Shown: positions 1 through 7,612 of the stretch, in pieces
How the letters are laid out: each line of letters begins with the position of its first letter
How positions within the stretch are numbered: the first letter of the stretch is position 1
NCBI GenBank assembly: GCA_020848275.1
Contig: JADLAK010000041.1
Span: 1-64,000, forward strand
Reading direction: 5' to 3'
DNA length: 64,000 bases
Origin: Planctomycetota bacterium
Lineage (GTDB): Bacteria; Planctomycetota; UBA8742; UBA2392
Notes under the pieces: generated by a model
The model's input: only the letters and a program-made list of their open reading frames with translations
What the model was told of the DNA's origin: nothing
The model's database searches: none
Position numbers and translations under genes: made by a program

Positions 1-5
1 CGCGA

Positions 6-29
6 CTGCGGGCGAGACGCCCGCGCTAC
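6..29. repeat. Short intergenic palindrome
   Basis: A 7-bp stem (GCGGGCG/CGCCCGC) with an AGA loop lies at 8-24, followed by GCTAC. It resembles dispersed REP-like hairpins common in Planctomycetota and Verrucomicrobia genomes. No gene is visible from 1 to 371; the stretch holds only this palindrome, the 40-bp tandem repeat and the leader of the next gene. Confidence 0.5.
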
Positions 30-84
30 GAAAGGCATTCGGCCAAACGGACCCACTACCCACAATTCGACCGGCTTCGCCGGT

Positions 85-204
85 CGGGCGGACAAGAATG
101 TCCGCCCCACAGGACTGTTTTCTTCGGGCGGACAAGAATGTCCGCCCCACGGGACTGTTTTCTTCGGGCGGACAAGAATGTCCGCCCCACAGGACTGTTT
201 TCTT
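85..204. repeat. Three tandem 40-bp repeats, each with a perfect hairpin
   Basis: Three near-identical 40-bp units (85-124, 125-164, 165-204) differ at one base, and the start of a fourth runs to about 212. Each has a perfect 9-bp stem (GGGCGGACA/TGTCCGCCC) with loop AGAA, then CCAC(A/G)GGACTGTTTTCTT. Short reading frames through it are artefacts. Too few copies and no spacers, so not a CRISPR array. Confidence 0.85.
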
Positions 205-371
205 CGGGCGGATGGCGGACGCGCTGCCCGACTTCGCCAAGGCTTCGTCGGGGAACCCGCGTGTCCTTACGGAAATCAGCGAAGTCAGATGTCCGCCGCC
301 ACAATGCGCGACAAGAAAGGGCTAAGACGCTAAACTGTTCCCGACGGCAACACCCCGGTAAGGAGCACCCA

Positions 372-1790
372 ATGTCCGCCCTGCCCGCGTTTCTGGTTCT
401 CTCATTAATTGTCGCCGCGACACCGCTTGTCGCGCAACCTACGGCCAACGAACAGGCCTTCATTTATGAACTCAACCGGGCGCGGCACGACCCGCCGGCC
501 TACGCCGCCGAAAACGGCCTGGGAACACTGCTGGACAGTGTGGCTCCGAGCCAGCCGCTGGCGGTGAACAACAACCTCGTCACGTCCTCGCGTTTCCACA
601 GCACCGAGATGGCGCAAAACGGCTATTTCGCGCACACCAGCGCGATCACCGGCGACCAGCCCAATAAAATGGCGCGCGACGCAAGCTACCTGCTCGACAG
701 CGGCCTGCCGGACGCCGCAAACAACATCGAATCGCTGGCGGTGAAGTACACGTCGTCGAGCGGCGGCATCAGCTACGGCGCCAACGAATCGCTGGCGGCG
801 CTGATCGAGGACGTCGGCGTCAACCCGCCCGGCCACCGCTATCACCTGCTTTCGACGGGGCCAAGCAAATCGTTCTACGACCAGTTCCGCGAAATCGGCA
901 CCGGCTACGCGACCGGTTTTCAGCCCGAGATTCCCTACAACAGCGGCACCGCGCCCGACGGCTCCGGCGCGTATTGGGCTATCCACACCGGCTTTCGTGA
1001 CGCCGACAGCGCGTGGCTGACCGGAGTCGTCTACAACGACGCCAACAGCAACGGCCGCTACGACCAGGGCGAAGGCATTGGCGGCGTCACGGTCACCGCC
1101 ACCGGCGCCAGCACGTTGATGGCGACAACCAACGCCTTTGGCGGCTGGTCGATTGCCGTTGCGGCGGGCAACTGGACGGTCTCATGCACCGGCGGTTCTT
1201 TCAGCGGGACCGGTAGCGCCGACGCGAGCGTTTCAACGCTCAATGTCGAAGTCGACTTCGTTTCGGGCGATGCCGACGGCATCGTCGATTTCGTGCCCGC
1301 GACGCCCAGCGGCCCCGCGATCACGGTTTCCGTTACCTCGCGCAGCTTCAACATTGCGGCGGTCGGCACGCCCTCGTCGCCGCAAAACTTCACCGTCTCC
1401 GGCGTCAACCTGACCGCGGACATCAGCATCAATGTAAGCGCGAACTTCCAGATCTCGCTGACGGCTGCATCGGGTTACACCAACGTGCTCACGCTGACTC
1501 AGGCCGGCGGCGCGGTGGCAAGCACAACGATCTACGTGCGCTATAACCCCGCAAGCGGCACGAGCCACAACGGCACCGTGACCCACAGTTCGTCCGGCGC
1601 GACAACAAAGACAGTGAATCTTGCCGGGACGGTGGGGACGCCCCCGGTCGGTGGCACGACCAGCGGCGGCGATAGCGGCGGCGGCAGTTGCTCTGGAAGT
1701 CAGGGTTCGTCGGCGGGGGTGATGTTGGCAGCCTTAATGAGCCTGGCGGGTATCGTTTGCACGCTGCGGTTAGGAAACCGCAGCCACTAA
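372..1790 (+). CDS. Secreted CAP-domain (SCP/PR-1-like) protein with C-terminal sorting tag
   Basis: 472 residues. The start is set by AAGGAG about 7 bases upstream of ATG 372 and by a clean signal peptide (about 1-22, ending LVAQ). A CAP domain spans about 25-210 with the family's histidines (H76, H88 in YFAHTS) and the late NPPGHRYH motif. It is followed by an SdrD_B-like module (GVVYNDANSNGRYDQGEG) and a beta-sandwich module. The tail is Gly/Ser-rich with Cys440, a hydrophobic helix (about 449-464) and a basic end. This layout is like the MYXO-CTERM/GlyGly-CTERM class of cell-surface anchoring signals. CAP proteins are extracellular, with varied roles; the substrate is unknown. The last codons lie inside a hairpin repeat (1764-1793), so the native end may have been altered. 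Confidence 0.85.
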   Translation: MSALPAFLVLSLIVAATPLVAQPTANEQAFIYELNRARHDPPAYAAENGLGTLLDSVAPSQPLAVNNNLVTSSRFHSTEMAQNGYFAHTSAITGDQPNKMARDASYLLDSGLPDAANNIESLAVKYTSSSGGISYGANESLAALIEDVGVNPPGHRYHLLSTGPSKSFYDQFREIGTGYATGFQPEIPYNSGTAPDGSGAYWAIHTGFRDADSAWLTGVVYNDANSNGRYDQGEGIGGVTVTATGASTLMATTNAFGGWSIAVAAGNWTVSCTGGSFSGTGSADASVSTLNVEVDFVSGDADGIVDFVPATPSGPAITVSVTSRSFNIAAVGTPSSPQNFTVSGVNLTADISINVSANFQISLTAASGYTNVLTLTQAGGAVASTTIYVRYNPASGTSHNGTVTHSSSGATTKTVNLAGTVGTPPVGGTTSGGDSGGGSCSGSQGSSAGVMLAALMSLAGIVCTLRLGNRSH

Positions 1791-1793
1791 GTG
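1764..1793. repeat. Hairpin repeat, copy 1, overlapping the end of the CAP gene
   Basis: A perfect 8-bp stem (CTGCGGTT/AACCGCAG) with loop AGGA at 1764-1783, continuing GCCACTAAGTG. A second copy with about 4 mismatches in 30 lies at 9033-9062. This copy encodes the last residues and stop codon of the CAP protein. Confidence 0.7.
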
Positions 1794-1978
1794 ACCGCTT
1801 GATGACAGTACCTATATCCACAAATGAGGCTGGGGTTTGCGGGCAATTTCGCCCTTGACCCCCGGCCTCTAGCCGTTATCTTCGGAAGTCCACCCCCAGT
1901 ATGTTCACTCGTTGTCGCGGTATTTCCGCGTCGCCACATTTGCTTGGCGCGGAGAAGGCCTGCGTACAGGAGCATTTC

Positions 1979-2869
1979 GTGCATCTTGCGACCAAGATAC
2001 TGATCATCACGAACCTGGTGTTCTGCCTGGTTCTCAGCCAGTACGTCTGGATTGCGCTGGCGGGCAACGTGCAGTGGCGCGAGAAGTACCAGTGGGAAGC
2101 CGACGCGCGCCGCCGCGACAAGAACACGCTCGAGCAGGCCTATGCCGAGCTGTTTGCCCAGCAGCACAACAACGACCAGTCGACGTCAAACTTCACGGCC
2201 GAGGCCGCTTCGCTCAACGCCACCAAGCGCGCGCTTGAAGCCTGGGCCAAGGAAGCGGAGCTGGCCAAGACCGACGCGATGGCCAAGGCCGAGGAACTCG
2301 AGGCCGCGGTGCTCGAGTTCCCCAAGATCACGCAGGACTACCACGGCGAGGTGATTGATTCGCTGCAGCGCGCGTTGAAGGAACGCAGCGAGCGCAAGAA
2401 GACCGTGTATGCCGAACGCGGCAATTACCTGCGCGACGTCGCGCAGAACCACACCGACTACGCCACGCTGCACGAAGATTTCGTCCGCCTTGAGTTCCAG
2501 CAGTACCTGCTGCAGGAAGAACTCGAACGCCGCCTCGACACCAAGGCGCGCTATCGCCGCCTGCGCCCGGACATCCAGGCCGACCTCGGCGAAAACGGCC
2601 CGGTCATCTACGCCACGGTCCAGTGGGCCAGCGGCATGAGCATCCAGCTCGACAAGGGCAAGCGCAACGGCGTTGAGCTGCACCAGAAGTACACCATCAC
2701 CCGCGGCGGCGCGACCATTGCCATTGCCGACGTGGTCGAAGTGCAGAACGAAACCTGCCAGTGCATGATCGTGGACACGCTGGACAAGAAGAACGCGCCG
2801 AAGTCGGGCGACGAGGCCGTCACGCGGTTGTTCATGGCGCGCGTCGGCAGCCACATGCGGGACCGGTAG
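1979..2869 (+). CDS. Membrane-anchored coiled-coil protein A, unknown function
   Basis: 296 residues. GTG 1979 is chosen because CAGGAG sits 6 bases upstream and translation then begins directly before a hydrophobic segment (about 5-28). An in-frame ATG at 1901 lacks a ribosome site and adds a non-conserved leader. After the helix comes a long charged coiled coil (about 45-190, rich in Ala, Glu, Lys, Arg). A C-terminal beta-rich domain of about 80 residues (from GPVIYATVQW) follows, with pattern GVELHQKYTITRGG...IADVVEV. It is first of three genes with the same anchor-plus-beta-domain plan (next starts at 2934). The beta domain resembles FlgT-C or MreC beta domains in pattern only. Probably envelope-associated and scaffold-like, which is inference. 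Confidence 0.75.
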   Translation: MHLATKILIITNLVFCLVLSQYVWIALAGNVQWREKYQWEADARRRDKNTLEQAYAELFAQQHNNDQSTSNFTAEAASLNATKRALEAWAKEAELAKTDAMAKAEELEAAVLEFPKITQDYHGEVIDSLQRALKERSERKKTVYAERGNYLRDVAQNHTDYATLHEDFVRLEFQQYLLQEELERRLDTKARYRRLRPDIQADLGENGPVIYATVQWASGMSIQLDKGKRNGVELHQKYTITRGGATIAIADVVEVQNETCQCMIVDTLDKKNAPKSGDEAVTRLFMARVGSHMRDR

Positions 2870-2933
2870 GAATTGACTGGCAGTATCCGGCGGCGGGCAA
2901 ACTTTCGCAGTTGATGCAACGCGAGGACACACG

Positions 2934-4007
2934 ATGGGCGTATTTTCCAGAACCATGCTGATGTTGACGATCGCCTGGCTTGCGGCTGTCAACGTCGCAT
3001 TCATTTATCTCAACGCCAACCCCGAACCCGACTGGCGCTCGAAGTTCATCTCCGAGCGCAACATCCGGCGCGCGATTGCCTATCGCTACACCGACATCAA
3101 GGGCGGGCGCGTGCCGGAATCCGGCCATGAGTTCAAGTCGGAATCGGCCAACTCGCCGATTGCGGCGGAAAGCATCGGCGGCGCGCCCTACGGCCTGCCC
3201 GATGAAAGCGGCAGCGGCGGCGACACCAACGGCCTTCCCGGCACCCTTATCAAGGAAAGCCAGAGCCAGATCGCCATGGCCAGGCAGGATGGCGCGGACG
3301 CCAAGACCCACCACGACAACGACGTCACGGCCATCAGCAACGCAATCAACACGCTTGAGACGAACATCGCCGAGTTCAACCGCGACCGGCGCAAGCAGGT
3401 AGAGAAGATGAGTGCTGTGCGCGACCGCGCGCGCCTGTTTGGCGCCGAGATGAGCGCCTTCCGCTACATCATCGCGAGCTTCCAGCAGAAGGTGTTCAAC
3501 CTCGACTACGAAATCCAGCGCGTGATCGTCGAACGCGACGCGCTGAAGGCCGAGTTCGCCCAGGTCCAGAACGACATCGGCCGCATCAAGATGCAGCAGG
3601 TCGACCTCGAGAACGCCTACTATGAGCTTTCGCGCGGTTATGAGCAGAACGTCAAGGTGATTGCGATGTACGAGCAGCTTGACCCGAACATCCGCCGCCT
3701 CGCCGACCAGACGGGCCGCGGCTGGCTGTTTGGCCGCGTGCGCAGCGTCGGCGACGACCCGCGCACGGGGGTGGTCACCATCAGCATCGGCAGCCAGGAC
3801 GGCGTCGAGGAAAACCAGGTCTTCACCATCCACCGCGGCGGACAGTTCATCGGGCGCATGCTGGTTGAGGAAGTGTCGGACAACTTCGCCACGGGCCGCC
3901 TGCTGCAGGAGTTCCGCGGCAAGGTCACCGTGATCGAGAACGACAGCGTCAAGGCGGCCGAGAACTTCGGCGGCGCGACCATTCCCAATTCCGGCAAGCG
4001 CAACTAG
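2934..4007 (+). CDS. Membrane-anchored coiled-coil protein B, unknown function
   Basis: 357 residues, second gene of the 1979-4697 set. The N-terminal membrane helix is about residues 5-25 (MLTIAWLAAVNVAFIYL). A low-complexity region (about 50-120) is followed by a coiled coil (about 120-240). The C-terminal beta domain (from about 258, GWLFGRVRSVG) carries GSQDGVEENQVFTIHRGG and RMLVEEV, the same pattern as protein A (G-V-x(3-5)-F/Y-T-I-x-R-G-G). No enzymatic motif is visible. Shared plan and order suggest the three proteins act together at the cytoplasmic membrane. Confidence 0.75.
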   Translation: MGVFSRTMLMLTIAWLAAVNVAFIYLNANPEPDWRSKFISERNIRRAIAYRYTDIKGGRVPESGHEFKSESANSPIAAESIGGAPYGLPDESGSGGDTNGLPGTLIKESQSQIAMARQDGADAKTHHDNDVTAISNAINTLETNIAEFNRDRRKQVEKMSAVRDRARLFGAEMSAFRYIIASFQQKVFNLDYEIQRVIVERDALKAEFAQVQNDIGRIKMQQVDLENAYYELSRGYEQNVKVIAMYEQLDPNIRRLADQTGRGWLFGRVRSVGDDPRTGVVTISIGSQDGVEENQVFTIHRGGQFIGRMLVEEVSDNFATGRLLQEFRGKVTVIENDSVKAAENFGGATIPNSGKRN

Positions 4008-4028
4008 CGACTACTACAGGATCCCATC

Positions 4029-4697
4029 ATGGCCAAGTTGCCAGCACCGAAGAAAGCAGCCGTCAGCGCCAGGGCCGGAAGCACCGGCATGGCGATGGAA
4101 AAGACCACCGTCCAGTCCGAGGCCGTCGGCAAGTTCGACAAGTTCGGCCTGTTCGCGTTGCTGGTCCCCAGCGTAGTACTGGCCCTGGTCGGGCTGCTGC
4201 TCGCGATTTCCTACACGTCATCGCACTTCGAGGTCGGCTTCCTCGGCGTCCTGCCCGGCGCCAAGAAGGAACTGTCCTGGAACGCCGGCGACGAGTCCGT
4301 CACCATCAAGAAGGCCGGCGGCGCGACCATCACCGGCTTTGAATGCGACAACTACATCGCCCGCCAGCAGAACGGCGACGTTGACGTGGCCGTCATCGAC
4401 GCCGGCACCATGCACAACGTCCATGTCGGCGACGTCTTTACGCTGGACGGCATGGCTGAAGATACCGCCAAGAAGGTTCGCCTCGAGTTTGTCGTGTTCG
4501 AGGTAATGCCCTCGGTCAGCCGCGCGTACATCCTGCTGGGCGAAGACGTCTCGGCCAACGCGGGCAAGCGCAGCTACAGCCTCGCCCGTACCAAGATCAC
4601 CGCCCTCTGCGGCGCCGAGAAGGACATCAAGGTCAAGCGCCTGTGGAAGGACCAGATTGTGCGCCGTTACGTCGAGGCGCGCTCGACCAAGCAGTAA
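4029..4697 (+). CDS. Membrane-anchored protein C, unknown function
   Basis: 222 residues. A soluble N-terminal segment (1-38) precedes one membrane helix (about 39-62, GLFALLVPSVVLALVGLLLA). A C-terminal beta-rich domain (about 95-215) includes NYIARQQNGDVDVAVID and VHVGDVFTLDG, similar in pattern to the end domains of proteins A and B but without their coiled coil. It is 21 bases downstream of protein B and is followed by a strong terminator, so it ends the operon. No homologue recognised. Confidence 0.7.
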   Translation: MAKLPAPKKAAVSARAGSTGMAMEKTTVQSEAVGKFDKFGLFALLVPSVVLALVGLLLAISYTSSHFEVGFLGVLPGAKKELSWNAGDESVTIKKAGGATITGFECDNYIARQQNGDVDVAVIDAGTMHNVHVGDVFTLDGMAEDTAKKVRLEFVVFEVMPSVSRAYILLGEDVSANAGKRSYSLARTKITALCGAEKDIKVKRLWKDQIVRRYVEARSTKQ

Positions 4698-4714
4698 TCG
4701 CGAGGTCTTTCAAG

Positions 4715-4748
4715 GACCCGCAGCCCGGCTGCGGGTCTTTTTGTTTTT
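4715..4748 (+). terminator. Rho-independent terminator after protein C
   Basis: Perfect 10-bp stem (GACCCGCAGC/GCTGCGGGTC) with a 3-base loop at 4715-4737, then TTTTTGTTTTTT. It closes the three-gene 1979-4697 operon and separates it from the response regulator. Confidence 0.92.
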
Positions 4749-4833
4749 TCTGTTTTATGCGTAAATTCGACCCTTGGGCATAGAAGAATCAGATGCCGCA
4801 ATTATGATTTATGGCCCGCAAGGAGTCCGGCCG

Positions 4834-5199
4834 ATGTCGAAGCGCGTCCTCATCTGTGACGACGAGGCCGACATCGTGGGCATCATCGGCGCTTACTTTG
4901 AATCGCTGGGTTTCAGCCCCTCGGTCGAGTCGAGCCCGCTGAAGGCCATCGAGCGCATCCGGCAGGAAGACTTCAATCTCATTACCTTCGATTACATGAT
5001 GCCTGAGCTCAACGGCGTCGCCGCCATCCATCAGATGCTGGCCATCAAGCCGGGCCTGAAGTTCTTGTTGATTACGGGGCTCGACGAAGGGGACGCGCGG
5101 CTGCAAAGCATCCGTGACTGCGGCTTGCAGGCGTCGTTGCTGTTCAAGCCGTTTTTGATGCGCGACCTTGTTGGCGCGCTCAAGCGCCTCGGCGTTTGA
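4834..5199 (+). CDS. Single-domain response regulator (CheY-like receiver)
   Basis: 121 residues, a receiver domain with no output domain. AAGGAG at 4820-4825 points to ATG 4834; earlier in-frame starts (4774, 4804) would lie before it. Conserved residues are all present: acidic pair D9/D10, phospho-acceptor D53 (TFDYMMPE), T81 (LLITG) and K105 (FKPF). It should be phosphorylated by a histidine kinase, but none lies in the window, so the partner and output are unknown. Confidence 0.9.
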   Translation: MSKRVLICDDEADIVGIIGAYFESLGFSPSVESSPLKAIERIRQEDFNLITFDYMMPELNGVAAIHQMLAIKPGLKFLLITGLDEGDARLQSIRDCGLQASLLFKPFLMRDLVGALKRLGV

Positions 5200-5299
5200 G
5201 CGTACTTTACCTTTCCTTTTGCCGCGCCCGGTGCGTAGAAGGCTTACTGCATTGGGGCGCATTGTTGACAGATCCCGTTCCCGCGGAGCACCCTCCCAC

Positions 5300-6517
5300 A
5301 TGACGCGCACAACCACACTTTTAACGGCTTTGGCTATCCTGGCTTGCGTGGCGTCGGTTGCGGCGCTGCCCGCGCCCGCAATCGCACAGGGCGTTTCCGT
5401 CAACACCCTCAAGGAACTGCAGAAAGAACGCGTCGCACTTGCCAGGCGGTTGACGCCAAGCGTCCTTGCGGTCGCCGCAAATCGGCCCGACATGGGCCTT
5501 GCGCCCAATACCGGTATGGCAGGCGGCGGCGCCAAGGCCAACACCGGCTTTGCCGTCGACGACGACTACGTCATCACCTGCGGCGAGGCATCGTTTGCGA
5601 TGATGGTGACCTTCAAGGACGGACGACGCGAGAGCCGCCGCGAAGTGGGCGTGGGCGACAGCGTGTGGCTGATGAACAACGAGCGCAAAGAGTTCGGCGG
5701 CAAGATCGTGGGCAAGGACCAGCGCAACCTGATCCTGGTGATCAAGATGGAGGAAGGCCACCCGAAAATCCCGTCGCTCAAGCTTGCCAATTCCGACGAA
5801 GTCGAGATCGGTTCAAGCTGTGTGGGGCTTGGCAACTCACTCGACACGATGCTTTATGACAGCGTCGTGAGCTTCAGCTACGGCACGGTCTCGGGCTTTT
5901 ATCGCTTCGAGCCCGTGGGCGTGCTTGACCCGGACGAACGCGGCGATCCCTACCGCGGCAACATGATCGAAAGCGACACAGCCATTCACCCCGGCGACCA
6001 CGGCGGCCCCATTTGCAACCTTGACGGCGACGTGATCGCGATGATGACCGGCCATTTCATGGCGGGCCGCCACCTCGGCACCTCGGTGCCCGCCAACCAG
6101 ATTCGCGCCGTGCTGCCGCAACTCAAGAAGGGTGTGAAGGAAGACGACCTTCCCCAGGCCTGGTGCGGCTTCAAGGGCGGCAAGTTCGATCGCACCAACA
6201 AAGGCGTGGTAGTCAGCGAAGTCAACAAGGGCGGCCCCGGCGAAAAAGCGGGCCTGAAGAAGGGCATGATCCTGCTGCGCGTCGACAACTACAAGATCCC
6301 CAGCAAGGCGCGCCTGGCCGAGATGCTTGGCAAGGGCCGCATCATGCGCAAGACCCGCGTTCAGGACAACCCGTTCGTGCCGCCGCGCGAGGTTGAGGTG
6401 CCGGTGAGTTACGGCCTGCCGATCGGCACGCATATCCTGCTGACGGTGCTGGACCTCGACACGGGCAAGGAAAAGACCGTCGACCTGCTGACCGAGCAGA
6501 AAGAGGAGGACTACTAA
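5300..6517 (+). CDS. HtrA/DegP-like trypsin-fold protein with PDZ, catalytic residues lost
   Basis: 405 residues; signal peptide about 1-30 (ends AIAQ). The trypsin-like fold is clear (about 35-270) with a PDZ-like domain behind it (about 275-400). The triad is gone. At the histidine position the sequence reads YVITCGEA, with E96 where His is expected. At the Asp position it is RNLILVIK (N143). The serine motif GNSGGP is GDHGGP (H234). The surrounding residues (SDTAIHPGDHGGP, VGLGNS) stay conserved, so the fold is probably kept. It is likely a periplasmic substrate-binding or regulatory pseudoprotease. It is one base upstream of a second inactive paralog and in the same run as an active one at 7613. 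Confidence 0.85.
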   Translation: MTRTTTLLTALAILACVASVAALPAPAIAQGVSVNTLKELQKERVALARRLTPSVLAVAANRPDMGLAPNTGMAGGGAKANTGFAVDDDYVITCGEASFAMMVTFKDGRRESRREVGVGDSVWLMNNERKEFGGKIVGKDQRNLILVIKMEEGHPKIPSLKLANSDEVEIGSSCVGLGNSLDTMLYDSVVSFSYGTVSGFYRFEPVGVLDPDERGDPYRGNMIESDTAIHPGDHGGPICNLDGDVIAMMTGHFMAGRHLGTSVPANQIRAVLPQLKKGVKEDDLPQAWCGFKGGKFDRTNKGVVVSEVNKGGPGEKAGLKKGMILLRVDNYKIPSKARLAEMLGKGRIMRKTRVQDNPFVPPREVEVPVSYGLPIGTHILLTVLDLDTGKEKTVDLLTEQKEEDY

Positions 6518-6518
6518 C

Positions 6519-7568
6519 ATGAAGGCCATCACAACAGTCATCCTCCTCTGCGCGTTCTGCGCCGTCCCGCTCGCCGCACAGGACGCCAAGCTGCACAAGG
6601 AACTCGAGGCCCACCGCCTGAAGCTTTCGCGTGCGGCGGCGAAATACGTGGTCTCGGTCGAGATCGATTACGACCGCGAGGGCCTGGGTACCGGCTTCAT
6701 GGACCCGGACCTCGCCGACGGGTTCTTCCGCTACGACGTGGGGCCGTTTTCCGGCACCGTGGTGGGGGAAAGCCACGTGCTGATCTCGGACCGCTGCCTG
6801 GGCAAGTTCAGCACCAAGGGCGCCGATATCTCGGTCGATTCGATCGTGGTCACGCTGCCCAACGGCGATCGCCACAAGGCCACGGTGGTGGGCCGCCACC
6901 AGCAGTTGGACCTCGCGCTGCTCAAGGTCGACGCCAAGCTCACCGAAGTCAAGGACATCGCGGCGCTGGCCTTTCCCAAGGACGAAGTCGCGCTGGAGCG
7001 CGGCCAGCAGGTGACGGTGGTCGGCCGCGGCCAGAACCCCCTGCGTGTGCTGGTCAACGACGGCGTGGTCAGCGCCATCGAGCGCGAGAACAAGCGAGCG
7101 TTCCAGCTTGACGCCCGCATCGGCAACGCCACGCTGGGCGCGCCGGTCATGGACAACGACGGGAAGTTCGTGGGCGTGGTCAGCCTGCACAATCACCAGA
7201 CCTTCGGCCAGGCCTCGGGCGTGTCGAACGCGGTTTACGCCCACGAAGCGCGCCGTGCCTATGAACTGATGAAAGAAGGCAAATTCATCGAGCGCCCGCC
7301 GGAACCGTACATGGGCGTGAGCGTGAACAAGAAGTGGCCCGACAAGCCGGGCCTGGTGGTCGGCGAGGTCTCCGAGCGTTCAGGCGCCCAGAAGGCCGGC
7401 ATCAAGCTTGAAGACGTGATCCTGAAGGTGGACGGTGTCGACATGGTCAACGCCGGCGACCTGCGCACGCACATCCTGGGCCACAAGGTCGGCGACGTCC
7501 TCAAGGTGACGATCCTGCGCGATGAAAAGGAAATCACCCTCGACGTCACCCTCGGGGCTCGTCCGTAG
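6519..7568 (+). CDS. HtrA/DegP-like trypsin-fold protein with PDZ, catalytic residues lost (second copy)
   Basis: 349 residues; signal peptide about 1-20 (VPLAAQ). A GAGGAGG ribosome site overlaps the end of the upstream gene, and the gap is one base. The Asp-region motif DLALLKV is intact (D131), but the histidine site reads LISDRCLG and the serine site reads GNATLGAP instead of PGNSGGP. Both nucleophile and base are therefore missing. The C-terminal PDZ domain (about 255-345) is well preserved, with PYMGVSVNKK, GAQKAGIKLEDVILKVDG and a GDVLKVTILRD strand. Probably a periplasmic pseudoprotease working with its neighbours. Confidence 0.85.
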   Translation: MKAITTVILLCAFCAVPLAAQDAKLHKELEAHRLKLSRAAAKYVVSVEIDYDREGLGTGFMDPDLADGFFRYDVGPFSGTVVGESHVLISDRCLGKFSTKGADISVDSIVVTLPNGDRHKATVVGRHQQLDLALLKVDAKLTEVKDIAALAFPKDEVALERGQQVTVVGRGQNPLRVLVNDGVVSAIERENKRAFQLDARIGNATLGAPVMDNDGKFVGVVSLHNHQTFGQASGVSNAVYAHEARRAYELMKEGKFIERPPEPYMGVSVNKKWPDKPGLVVGEVSERSGAQKAGIKLEDVILKVDGVDMVNAGDLRTHILGHKVGDVLKVTILRDEKEITLDVTLGARP

Positions 7569-7612
7569 AAATACAACTTGCGTGTCGCCCGTTGGGGACG
7601 CTGGAGACGAAT

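Noticed and set aside
85-204. CRISPR array
   Set aside because: Direct repeats of 40 bp without spacers and with a simple internal hairpin.
138-371. Upstream extension of the CAP gene
   Set aside because: It is encoded by the 40-bp repeats; a ribosome site and signal peptide start at 372.
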